Assembly (NCBI RefSeq): GCF_001612805.1
Contig: NZ_BDBD01000011.1
Location: 310,001 to 374,000, forward strand
DNA: 64,000 nucleotides
Direction: 5' to 3'
Source: Nocardia coubleae NBRC 108252
GTDB lineage: Bacteria > Actinomycetota > Actinomycetes > Mycobacteriales > Mycobacteriaceae
This document shows positions 19,188 to 26,845 of this stretch, in pieces; within the stretch, counting starts at the first letter, position 1, and each line of letters begins with the position of its first letter. The notes beneath the pieces are model-generated. The model searched no databases and was not told where the DNA came from. It worked only from the letters and a program-made list of their open reading frames with translations. The position numbers and the translations under genes were made by a program.

Positions 19188-19781
19188 ATGAGACCACCGG
19201 ATCCGCGCGCCGAGCGCACCCGTAGTTCTGCTCTCGCGTCAGCCCGCGAACTGCTGGTCGAACAGGGCCTGGCAGGGCTCACTCACGGTGCCGTCGCGGC
19301 CCGCAGCGGGGTCAGCCGCGCCACGCTGTACCGGCACTGGCCCGAACCCGCCGATCTCGTCTGCGATGCCGTCGCCTGGCATATCGAGGCGGTGCGACCC
19401 GAACCGACGGGCGACCTACGCGCCGACCTGCTCGCCGAGCTTTCCGCGACGCACGCGATGCTCCACGAACCGGTGATGGAACAGGCCATGCGCGTCATCA
19501 TCGAAAGAGCAGGAGTCGATCCGCGTTTCGCGGAGGTGAAGGTGAGCCTGCACCGGTCCGGAACAGGAGCGGTTCGCGCGATCCTGGCCGATGCCATCGC
19601 TCGCGCCGAACTCCCGGCGGAACTCGACATCGATCTCGCGGTCGATCAATTGCACGGCCCGTTGTTCTTCCGTCGGCTCGTGGCCCATCGAACGTTCGAT
19701 CTCGATTACGTCCGTCGCGTCATCGACCAATTCCTCAGTTCTCACCGACCCGAAATCCAACGCCCGCAAGGACACTCATGA
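19188..19781 (+). CDS. TetR-family transcriptional regulator
   Basis: Repressor of 197 residues with helix-turn-helix LTHGAVAARSGVSRATLYRHWPEPADL and a C-terminal regulatory domain of the type with LAVDQLHGPLFFRRL. The ATG follows GGGAG. It overlaps the next gene (ATGA), which is probably its main target, and carries a 32-bp palindromic operator in its promoter. It is divergent from the other TetR at 18362-18994. Confidence 0.93.
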   Translation: MRPPDPRAERTRSSALASARELLVEQGLAGLTHGAVAARSGVSRATLYRHWPEPADLVCDAVAWHIEAVRPEPTGDLRADLLAELSATHAMLHEPVMEQAMRVIIERAGVDPRFAEVKVSLHRSGTGAVRAILADAIARAELPAELDIDLAVDQLHGPLFFRRLVAHRTFDLDYVRRVIDQFLSSHRPEIQRPQGHS

Positions 19782-20239
19782 TCACCCTCGGAAACGTCTC
19801 CCGCCTGCTCGCCGGAATCGTCGCCATCGCCACTGTATTCGGGGCGCTACTCGCCGACTTCCTGATCCCGGCCGGCGCAGCACAACACCTGCGCAACGAC
19901 GCCTGGCCGCCACACGCGAAGTTCCACGACGCCCAATACATCGTCATGTCGCTCCTGCTCGGCGTCATCGCCCTGATCCTGCTCGTGCGACGGGGAGGTG
20001 ACCGGTTCCCTACGCTCGGCTCGGCCTGTGCGATCCTCGCCGTTCCATGGCTCGCGCTCCTCGGCGCGCTGCTCTTCCCCGGAACCGCCATCCAGGACCC
20101 TGAGTTCGACAACCCGTCGCCCCTCGGCCTGCACCCCCAGGTACTCCTGTCGCTGACCCTGCTGGCACTCCTGCTCGCTGCCGTACTGCTCACCGCCAGG
20201 AAGCAGCCGGGCACGGCTCGAAGTGGATTCGGGGAGTAA
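19778..20239 (+). CDS. four-helix membrane protein (DUF6640-like)
   Basis: Integral membrane protein of 153 residues with four helices. The loop after the first helix holds HLRNDAWPPHAKFHDAQ, a His-rich motif I associate with the uncharacterised DUF6640 family; the family name is from memory and should be checked. The ATG overlaps the TetR stop, so expression follows that regulator. Function unknown; a small-molecule exporter or membrane-stress protein would fit, without direct support. Confidence 0.75.
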   Translation: MITLGNVSRLLAGIVAIATVFGALLADFLIPAGAAQHLRNDAWPPHAKFHDAQYIVMSLLLGVIALILLVRRGGDRFPTLGSACAILAVPWLALLGALLFPGTAIQDPEFDNPSPLGLHPQVLLSLTLLALLLAAVLLTARKQPGTARSGFGE

Positions 20240-20243
20240 GGGT

Positions 20244-21449
20244 TCAGAAGAACCAGCCCAGTTCGGGCGCGCGCGATGTTGTGAAGGCTTCGGTGAAAGC
20301 GGCGAGGGTGGCGGGACTTTCGGAGTGGAGCCGGTGGGCGGTGGCGTAGGCGGTGGCTCGGTGGGCGCCGAAGTAGAGGCCTGCGAGGACGTTGATGTCA
20401 CACGTCAGGGCGGGGCGGCGGGTGGTCGGGGTGCATTCGGCGTGGCCGTCGCGGATCTGGAGGGCGAAGGTGCCGCCCGCGTCGCGGAAGGGGTCGTGAA
20501 CCGCGATGACGGTGTCGAGGTCGTTGCGGTAGGTGCGGGCGGTAAGGGCTGCGGGGACGTCCATGAGGCGGGCCCACAGGGAATCTCCACGGTTGGTCAG
20601 CTGGACGGCGCGCGGGTTCGTCAGGAGATAGGGCAACGGATCGTCGTCAGCGACGTTGGCTTCGACGGTGTCGACGAGATCCATGCCGAGCAGAACCCGC
20701 CGCAGGGCGATGTGGGCTTCCGTAGTGACGGCGCGCCATTCGGCGACGACGGCGGTCGATTTGCCGTCGTCGTAGCGGCGGCGATACAGGGCGTAACCGT
20801 CGGCGTGGAGCAGCACGAACAGGGAGGTGGCGTTCCCGCGATGGCGTTGCGGATCGGTGAAGACGAGGTCCCATTTCGCGTCGGGACGCCGCTGGGCACC
20901 GGGTGTGCGGGCTTGCCATCGGTCGTAGACGGCACGGATGTGGTCGGCGGCCTCGGCGAGGGTGCTGAGCACGACGCCACCGGGATCCGGTGTGCCGGGG
21001 CGGAACTCCGCCTTGCGCCGATCCACGACCACCGTGTTGTCGAAGATCGCCGTCTCGTACCCGAACCGGCCGTAGATCGAACCTTCACTGGCCGTGAAGA
21101 TCGTCAGCGGCAGCCCGTCCGCCTCGGTGCGTTCGTGTTGCGCCGCATACAGGGCGCGCAGGATGCCGCGCCGCCGGTGCGTCGGCGCCACCGCAACGCC
21201 CGACACGCCGCAAGCCACCACGCTGCGCTCCCCCGGCACCGTGACGCTCATGGTGATGTCGACCGTGTGCCCGACGACCCGATCTCCGTCGACCGCCACC
21301 AACGACCTTTCCACCGGAAAGATCCGCAGCTTGTGCTCGAGCTCGGCCTCCTCGTACCGCATCCCGAACCCGGTCTCCTGCAACAGCACGATCGCCTCCG
21401 CGTCCGCGTGAGTGGCTTCCCGTACCCGAATCGTCTGCACCGAAGTCAT
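20244..21449 (-). CDS. eis: Eis-family GNAT N-acetyltransferase
   Basis: Protein of 401 residues with the full Eis architecture: an N-terminal GNAT domain with the acetyl-CoA loop VAPTHRRRGILRALY, a second GNAT-like domain, and a C-terminal sterol-carrier-like domain ending in ELGWFF, whose terminal carboxylate is catalytic in this family. Mycobacterial Eis acetylates aminoglycosides and protein lysines. The start ATG is nine bases after GGGAGG. It lies 30 bp downstream of the maltokinase-cap gene in the same direction, so it may be read from the long radical SAM operon. Confidence 0.9.
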   Translation of the reverse strand: MTSVQTIRVREATHADAEAIVLLQETGFGMRYEEAELEHKLRIFPVERSLVAVDGDRVVGHTVDITMSVTVPGERSVVACGVSGVAVAPTHRRRGILRALYAAQHERTEADGLPLTIFTASEGSIYGRFGYETAIFDNTVVVDRRKAEFRPGTPDPGGVVLSTLAEAADHIRAVYDRWQARTPGAQRRPDAKWDLVFTDPQRHRGNATSLFVLLHADGYALYRRRYDDGKSTAVVAEWRAVTTEAHIALRRVLLGMDLVDTVEANVADDDPLPYLLTNPRAVQLTNRGDSLWARLMDVPAALTARTYRNDLDTVIAVHDPFRDAGGTFALQIRDGHAECTPTTRRPALTCDINVLAGLYFGAHRATAYATAHRLHSESPATLAAFTEAFTTSRAPELGWFF

Positions 21450-21479
21450 GCACCGCACCCTCCCACGCCGGGCCGCCGA

Positions 21480-22124
21480 TCACACCTGATTTTCCTCCGG
21501 CGCCGTTGCGCGCGTCCGCACGCTGACAATCTCCACCACCGAGCGACGCACTCCGGCAAGCACATACGGTGCCGCGACCGCGCCCACCGCATCGGGCAGC
21601 GGGTCCACGGGGAGGCGGTGGATGCGTAGCGTCAGCTCCGATGACACCGGGAGGTCCGTGTGGGTGTCGGTGTCGAGCGGCTGCACCGAGTTGTCCGGTA
21701 CGTCGACCCGACGCACCTCCACGGAGGAGTCGACGGTGTCGCTGTAGTTCTGGGCCTGGGCGGTGGCCCGGCCGGCGAGGAGGTCGACGACGGCGTTCAC
21801 CGCGACCGGATCCCGGGTGGCATCGTAGGCCCATCGCCGCCCGAGGACACCGTGTTCCATGGTGCCGACCAAGCCTTCGTCGGCGCCGTGCAGCGGCGCA
21901 CCTCGGTATGTCAGCGGGACATGGTAGAGCTGCGGGCCGGTGGCCGAGTCGTCGATCAGGAGCAGGAATTCGATGCCGACCACGCCGTCGGGATCGTCGA
22001 GCCGGAAACCGCCCGCCTTGCTCAGGCGCGGGGTGGTGCCGCGATACCACCGCCGTGTCGGCAACCATGCTTCCAGCAGCTCGAGCTTGCTCGGGGTCAG
22101 GGTGGTCTGGTGAACGATCGCCAT
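21480..22124 (-). CDS. stand-alone maltokinase N-terminal cap-like protein
   Basis: Protein of 214 residues. The opening LTPSKLELLEAWLPTRRWYRG and GVVGIEFLLLIDD are typical of the N-terminal cap of actinobacterial maltokinase (Mak), but the kinase lobes and ATP-binding residues are absent, so it cannot phosphorylate maltose. It may bind sugar or protein. The gene begins 8 bp after the subtilase stop and is probably in its operon. No trehalose synthase or GlgE gene is near, unlike the usual setting of mak. Confidence 0.75.
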   Translation of the reverse strand: MAIVHQTTLTPSKLELLEAWLPTRRWYRGTTPRLSKAGGFRLDDPDGVVGIEFLLLIDDSATGPQLYHVPLTYRGAPLHGADEGLVGTMEHGVLGRRWAYDATRDPVAVNAVVDLLAGRATAQAQNYSDTVDSSVEVRRVDVPDNSVQPLDTDTHTDLPVSSELTLRIHRLPVDPLPDAVGAVAAPYVLAGVRRSVVEIVSVRTRATAPEENQV

Positions 22125-22132
22125 ATCGCAGG

Positions 22133-23575
22133 CTACATCCGAGCCGTCATCGCGCGCAGGTCCGGCAGCGAGCCGATGCGCTGGGTGACCGGGCGGCCGG
22201 GGGCCGCGGCCTGGGGTGAGCCGGTCGTGCGCAACAAAGTGCGAACCGATTCGGGGGTGGCGCGGCCGGGACCAGTGGACCGGATGCCCTGATAGGCGGC
22301 GATCGCGCCCACGACGATCGGTGACGCGCTGGAGGTGCCGCTGAATTCGTCGGTGTACCAGAGGTCTTCGTCGTCACCGCCCTGCAGGTCCCCGTAACCG
22401 GTGGTGGTCACCTCGCGCCCCCAGCCCTGCACGTCGAGGCGGGCGCCGTAGTTGGAGAAGTCCAGGCGGGAGCGCGCCGGGCCGTGGTCGCGGCCGTGGA
22501 GTCCGGGCGGTGGTGCGCCGGCACCGACGATGATCGCGCCGGAATCGTTGTTACGGAACGGGTTTCGCCAGTCGGCGGGAAAGTCGGCCGGTCGGGTGTC
22601 GTAGATCGGTGCGTCCAGGTCCTCCGCACCGTTGCCCGCCGCTTCCACCACGATCACGCCGCGCCCGACCGCGTAGCGAACGGCCGCGAAATCGTCGGGC
22701 CACCACTCGACGGCGATGTAGCCGCGCTGATCCGGGGTCGCCCGGTAGTCGAATTGGGGCCCGGGCCGGTGCAGTTCGATGAGCAGCACATCACCGGGGT
22801 CGAGTGCGTCGGCGGCCGAACGGATGGCCGTCGCCGAACCGATCCCGAAGATCGAAATCGCCCGGATGTGCGCCTCGGGTGCGATACCGGTGATGCCGAA
22901 CGGATTCAGATCGCCGCTGATCTCCCCTGCCACCGCCGTGCCGTGGTCGCGCCAACCCCGGTCCGTCGACGCCGTTCCGCCGATGATCCCGCCCTGGTTG
23001 TGGCGCAGATCCTCGTGGGTGAATCGCCACGCGCCCTCGATGTCGATGACCCGCACGCCGGTGCCGAGACCACCGGGGCGGGTATGCGCCCAGGTCGCGT
23101 CGATCCCGTTCGGCGCCGCATCCAGGTACACCTGCCTGCTGCGGAAGTCCGGGGTCACCGATGGTGCCTCGGGGGCACGGGCGACGGTCGTGCCGGGCGC
23201 GAGCGGCGGCTCGGCGGCGGGCTTGACGTACGCCGCGCTGACGGTGTCTTCGGCGCGCAACCGGTCGGCCACCTCGGTCAAGTCCCCGACCGCGCCGACG
23301 ACCCGGTGATAGCCGAGGTAGGAACCGGCCTGCGCGGCCTGCGGTGTGTCGGCGAGTTTGCCCGCGAGCCGGTTGCCCGGTCCGAAGATCGGCACCAGGT
23401 GCGCGTCGCCGGGCAGCAGACCGTCTACCCGACCGCGCACCGCACTGGTCTCACGCAGGGCGGCCGGTGTCAGATCGGGCCCGGTCGGGGCGGTGACGAC
23501 GATCAGTTCCGCAGGCGACACGGCGGGCGCGGGCGTCCCTGAGTTCCGCTGCCTGCTGGATCGGGTGGAGGCCAT
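22133..23575 (-). CDS. subtilisin-like serine protease (S8)
   Basis: Protein of 480 residues with the S8 catalytic triad in order: Asp in RVIDIEGAW, His in RDHGTAVAGEISGD and Ser in SGTSSASPIVVGAIA; AAGNGAEDLD supplies the oxyanion Asn. The first 190 residues are a propeptide- or adaptor-like region (HRVVGAVGDLTEVADRLRAE). I see no clear signal peptide from the chosen ATG (MASTRSSRQRN), so it may act in the cytoplasm or leave by another route. It lies between the small membrane protein and the maltokinase-cap gene, all on one strand. Confidence 0.88.
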   Translation of the reverse strand: MASTRSSRQRNSGTPAPAVSPAELIVVTAPTGPDLTPAALRETSAVRGRVDGLLPGDAHLVPIFGPGNRLAGKLADTPQAAQAGSYLGYHRVVGAVGDLTEVADRLRAEDTVSAAYVKPAAEPPLAPGTTVARAPEAPSVTPDFRSRQVYLDAAPNGIDATWAHTRPGGLGTGVRVIDIEGAWRFTHEDLRHNQGGIIGGTASTDRGWRDHGTAVAGEISGDLNPFGITGIAPEAHIRAISIFGIGSATAIRSAADALDPGDVLLIELHRPGPQFDYRATPDQRGYIAVEWWPDDFAAVRYAVGRGVIVVEAAGNGAEDLDAPIYDTRPADFPADWRNPFRNNDSGAIIVGAGAPPPGLHGRDHGPARSRLDFSNYGARLDVQGWGREVTTTGYGDLQGGDDEDLWYTDEFSGTSSASPIVVGAIAAYQGIRSTGPGRATPESVRTLLRTTGSPQAAAPGRPVTQRIGSLPDLRAMTARM

Positions 23576-23645
23576 GGCTACCAGTGAACAGGGCGTGCGC
23601 GCACACCGCCACCGTTGTGCCGCATCAGTTTTCGCGACACGCCGA

Positions 23646-23921
23646 TCACATGACCACGGCCACCGCTCCGGCCACCGCGATCGCACCCACATACAGCAGC
23701 ACCAGGCGGGTATCGCGCAACCAGCACCGGCTGCGCCGCAGTCCGGCCCGCCACGCCCGCCAGTAACCGGCGAACGCCAACGCACCGAACGCGGCGACCG
23801 CCCAGGGACCGAACATCCAGGTGAGCAGTGCGGCGGTCGCCACCACACACAGGGTCAGCGGGTCGTGCGGTGGACGCGCGCGCACCGCTTCCTCGTAGTA
23901 GACGCCACGCTCCGAGCTCAC
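23646..23921 (-). CDS. small two-helix membrane protein
   Basis: Protein of 91 residues beginning at a GTG that overlaps the stop of the radical SAM gene (GTGA) and follows GGAGG. It has an N-terminal soluble segment (YYEEAVRARPPHDP), a hydrophobic region of about 30 residues that may form a hairpin, a basic loop rich in Arg and Trp (YWRAWRAGLRRSRC), and a final helix. I do not recognise it. The tight coupling suggests that it works with the radical SAM enzyme, perhaps anchoring it at the membrane. Confidence 0.7.
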   Translation of the reverse strand: MSSERGVYYEEAVRARPPHDPLTLCVVATAALLTWMFGPWAVAAFGALAFAGYWRAWRAGLRRSRCWLRDTRLVLLYVGAIAVAGAVAVVM

Positions 23922-25468
23922 CGCACCTCCATGGGCAGCAGGTTCCGCCCGGCCGGGGCTGCCACCGGCAACCGCTGCCGGGACAGTGCCGGCCAGGCCT
24001 GCACCGCGCAGAACGGGGCACATTGATCGGCGTCGGAACGGGTGCCGACGTGCACACAGCACTGGGTGAGCCGTTCCTCGATCATCGTCGAGATGTCCAT
24101 GAACGGTTTCACCGTCACCCGCACGACCCGCTCCCCCAACAGCTTCCGCAGCCGTGCGCGCCTGCCCGGCAGCGCCGAGGACGCCAGCGTCAGCAACGTC
24201 GACATCCCCAGGTCACAGTGTTGGCAGATGTTCTCCCACACCTTCCCGATCTCCGGATGCGACAGCGAGGACTGCTCCGACAAGAGCCCGAGCAGCGATT
24301 CACGCACCGCTACCCGCAGCTCGGCGGGCAGATCCGTATCGGCGATGCGGTTCGACACTAGTCCCAGCTGCGACTTCAACCGGTCGTGGCCGATCAGCGA
24401 CACCAGTGAGCGCCACTGCCCGGCGTCGTCGCGCAGCAGGTAACCGACCGAGCAGCAGTGCGGGTGCGAGCACGGCAGGGCGGTGAGGTCGCGCCAGGTG
24501 ACCTGACCACCGGTTTGCGGACCGAGCCTGCGCAGCACACCGGTATGGGTGAGGCGGCGCATCGGATCGATGGCCCCGGAACGACCGGAACCGAATTGGG
24601 GCTGGATCGACACGCCACCGACGAACGGGGTGTCCATCGCCGTGCGCAGCACCGCCCCGATCTCGTCGTCGTTCACGTCGAGCGCCACGGTCATGACCAG
24701 GGTGGTGAACACACCCGCTTGCGAAAGGCGTTGCAGTGCTTGCTGTTTACGCATCCGCAGATCACCACCGCGATGATGGCGTGAGGCCTGAGCCGATTCG
24801 CCGTCGTACTGCAGGTACACCTCGACCCGGTCGCGATGCGCACCGACCAAGGCGAGCAGCTCGTCGTCCACGGCCAAGCGAACGCCGTTGGTGTTGAGCA
24901 GGATCCTGGTGATCGGCCGGGCGGTCAGTTCGGCGAACAACCGGGGCAGCTCGGGATGCAGGGTGGGTTCGCCGCCGCTGAGCATCAGGACGTCCAGGCG
25001 CCCGTCTTCCCTGGCCAACCGCTGATCGACATTGGCGAGCACGTCCTCCACCGCGACGACTCCGCGCAGTTCCGGCGACGAATCAGCGAAACAGGTCGGG
25101 CAGCGCAGGTTGCAGCTGTCGATGATGTCCTCGAGCAGGATGCAGGTGTGCTGGGTCTGCATCTCGGGCAGACCACGCAGATACGCCGCGGGCACCGGGT
25201 CGAAATTGCCCGGCACATCGGGACGGTGGGCCTTGGTCGGTGCGGTCCATTCCTCGAGATAGGCCAGGATCTCGGGATCCTCGTCGTAGAGGGTGCGCAC
25301 CATGCCGTGACGCGGGCAGCCGCGTTCGAGCCACACCTGACCGTCGCGCTCGGCCAACCACCCCGACAACCGTGCGACCTCCGGCAACGGACGGTCGTCG
25401 TGGCAGTGCGGGCAGAACGCGGTGACGTAGCGCAGGATGCGGTCGCCGCGCAACGGCATCCCGGTCAC
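23918..25468 (-). CDS. radical SAM enzyme of the tetraether-lipid-synthase (MJ0619/Tes-Mls) type
   Basis: Radical SAM protein of 516 residues. An N-terminal zinc-ribbon-like part has CPHC (19-22) and GCPRHG (50-55). The [4Fe-4S]-SAM motif is C119-x3-C123-x2-C126, followed by GGEPT (165-169). The C-terminal half carries extra cysteine sets: PCSHPHCC (332-339), CQHC (415-418), CC (470-471) and CAPFC (483-487). This layout matches archaeal tetraether lipid synthase and bacterial membrane-spanning-lipid synthases, which join lipid tails by C-C bonds using extra Fe-S clusters. The substrate here is unknown. The GTG start overlaps the upstream stop (GTGA), and the Lgt-like gene lies two genes upstream, which favours a lipid role. 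Confidence 0.8.
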   Translation of the reverse strand: MTGMPLRGDRILRYVTAFCPHCHDDRPLPEVARLSGWLAERDGQVWLERGCPRHGMVRTLYDEDPEILAYLEEWTAPTKAHRPDVPGNFDPVPAAYLRGLPEMQTQHTCILLEDIIDSCNLRCPTCFADSSPELRGVVAVEDVLANVDQRLAREDGRLDVLMLSGGEPTLHPELPRLFAELTARPITRILLNTNGVRLAVDDELLALVGAHRDRVEVYLQYDGESAQASRHHRGGDLRMRKQQALQRLSQAGVFTTLVMTVALDVNDDEIGAVLRTAMDTPFVGGVSIQPQFGSGRSGAIDPMRRLTHTGVLRRLGPQTGGQVTWRDLTALPCSHPHCCSVGYLLRDDAGQWRSLVSLIGHDRLKSQLGLVSNRIADTDLPAELRVAVRESLLGLLSEQSSLSHPEIGKVWENICQHCDLGMSTLLTLASSALPGRRARLRKLLGERVVRVTVKPFMDISTMIEERLTQCCVHVGTRSDADQCAPFCAVQAWPALSRQRLPVAAPAGRNLLPMEVR

Positions 25469-25845
25469 GGCGCCATTCCGAACGTGTCGGTGTACAGGTA
25501 GGGATTGACCGCGGTGCAGAACCCGGCGGTGCACACTGTCGTCAACGCCCAGCCGATCATCAGGCCGAGCCCGAAGCCCTTCCATACGGGCTTACGCAAC
25601 CGGATCAGCGCCCACCCACCGCCGAACGCCGCCCCGGCACTCACCAGGGCGGCGAGCCCGAACAGCACGCGTGCGGCGGTGGCGTCGGCGGTCGAGGCGG
25701 CCACCATCAGCACGACGAAGCCCGCCATGGCGTTGACACCGATGAACGACAGCGCACCGGCGACCGCCATCGCGGCGACCTGGCCACCCTGCCCCGGCGG
25801 ATTCGCCCCGGGCGGTGGCGGTGGTGGTGCGGGCGGATAGTTCAT
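25465..25845 (-). CDS. small proline-rich-tailed membrane protein (DUF4190-like)
   Basis: Protein of 126 residues: a Pro-rich N-terminal tail (NYPPAPPPPPPGANPP), then three predicted helices with a basic loop (LIRLRKPVWKGFGLG) and a C-terminal tail containing two cysteine-flanked residues in VCTAGFCTAVNP. The form resembles DUF4190-type actinobacterial proteins. Its ATG overlaps the Lgt-like stop and its stop overlaps the radical SAM GTG, so the three proteins are made from one coupled message. Role unknown. Confidence 0.72.
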   Translation of the reverse strand: MNYPPAPPPPPPGANPPGQGGQVAAMAVAGALSFIGVNAMAGFVVLMVAASTADATAARVLFGLAALVSAGAAFGGGWALIRLRKPVWKGFGLGLMIGWALTTVCTAGFCTAVNPYLYTDTFGMAP

Positions 25846-26597
25846 ACCGCGACCTTTCGTCGGAGAACGCCCTCGTAGTACCCGCGCCGCCAGCCGATGC
25901 TCAAACGCACCGCGACCAGGACGAGACCGGGGAGCAGAAACCATTGCGGGCGAGTCAGATCCAGCCATACCGTGTCGTTGGCGCGGGTGAACTCGACGAG
26001 GAACCGGAAGACGGCATACGCGCCGACATAGAGCGTGAACAGCTCACCGGGCGTGGTGATGCGGTCACGTAGCCACCACAGCGTCACGAACGCGGTGAGC
26101 TGGAACAGGATTTCGTAGACGAAGCTCGGATGCATCGCCACGCCGGACGCACAGCCGGGACACTGGGGCACGGTCCCCGGAGCGTGGATGCCCCATGGCA
26201 ATCGGGTCGGGCGACCGGGTGCCTCGGTGAGCAGGCAGCCCACGCGTCCGACAGCCATCCCGAGCGCGACAGCGGGGGCGAACAGGTCTCCGGTGCGTTC
26301 GCGGTAGCCGATGATCCGTTTGGCGACGAGCACACCCACATAGGCGCCGAGCAGGCCACCGAGCACACTGCGCGCACCGAACAGCCAGCTCTCGAGCGGA
26401 TCGAGGGTTTCGGCCAGGCTCGACAACCGCATGCCGATCGCCCCACCGACGAGCGCACCGGTCACCGCAACCAGCGACTCCTCGCGCAGCGCGTCACGAC
26501 GTCGGCATTCGGCGACGAAAACCACGGCCGCGACAGCGACGCCGAGCGCGACGAAGAACCCGTGCGTCGGGATCCCCCAGTACAGCTCTGGCACCAT
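25842..26597 (-). CDS. Lgt-like prolipoprotein diacylglyceryl transferase paralogue
   Basis: Polytopic membrane protein of 251 residues with the Lgt fold: the start GIPTHGFFVALG, the HPSFVYEILFQL stretch and FRFLVEFTRANDT near the end all have counterparts in Lgt. The Lgt signature, normally GR-GN-x-N-x-E, reads GRVGCLLTEAPGRP: the arginine stays, while the asparagines are replaced. Lgt moves diacylglycerol from phosphatidylglycerol onto lipoprotein cysteines. The change and the position beside a lipid-type radical SAM gene suggest a specialised paralogue using the same lipid, not the housekeeping enzyme. It is first in the run. Confidence 0.8.
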   Translation of the reverse strand: MVPELYWGIPTHGFFVALGVAVAAVVFVAECRRRDALREESLVAVTGALVGGAIGMRLSSLAETLDPLESWLFGARSVLGGLLGAYVGVLVAKRIIGYRERTGDLFAPAVALGMAVGRVGCLLTEAPGRPTRLPWGIHAPGTVPQCPGCASGVAMHPSFVYEILFQLTAFVTLWWLRDRITTPGELFTLYVGAYAVFRFLVEFTRANDTVWLDLTRPQWFLLPGLVLVAVRLSIGWRRGYYEGVLRRKVAV

Positions 26598-26845
26598 GGC
26601 GAAAGGTTAGCCGTCCGGTAGCGCGGCGCGGATGAGTGAAACTACGCGCGTCTAATCGCACCCGGATCTGGGTACTCCCCCGGCATCGGTGAATGAGGAT
26701 GCCGCAGTGAGTGTTTCGATTAGAATCATTCCAGGGTGAGTTCCTCGGTCACCCCGTGCCGGTTGTCGGTACAAGCGTGAATCATCTCGGTAGTTCCACC
26801 ATTTCCCGGAATTCCATCGGATACGCAGTCATGCAGGGGGTCATC

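Noticed and set aside
21480..22124. Annotating the gene as maltokinase
   Set aside because: Only the N-terminal cap is present; the kinase lobes and nucleotide-binding residues are absent.
26655..26685. GTCT, 16 nt, GGGTAC upstream of the wall hydrolase gene
   Set aside because: About 165 nt from the chosen start and two mismatches; too weak to claim SigF control.
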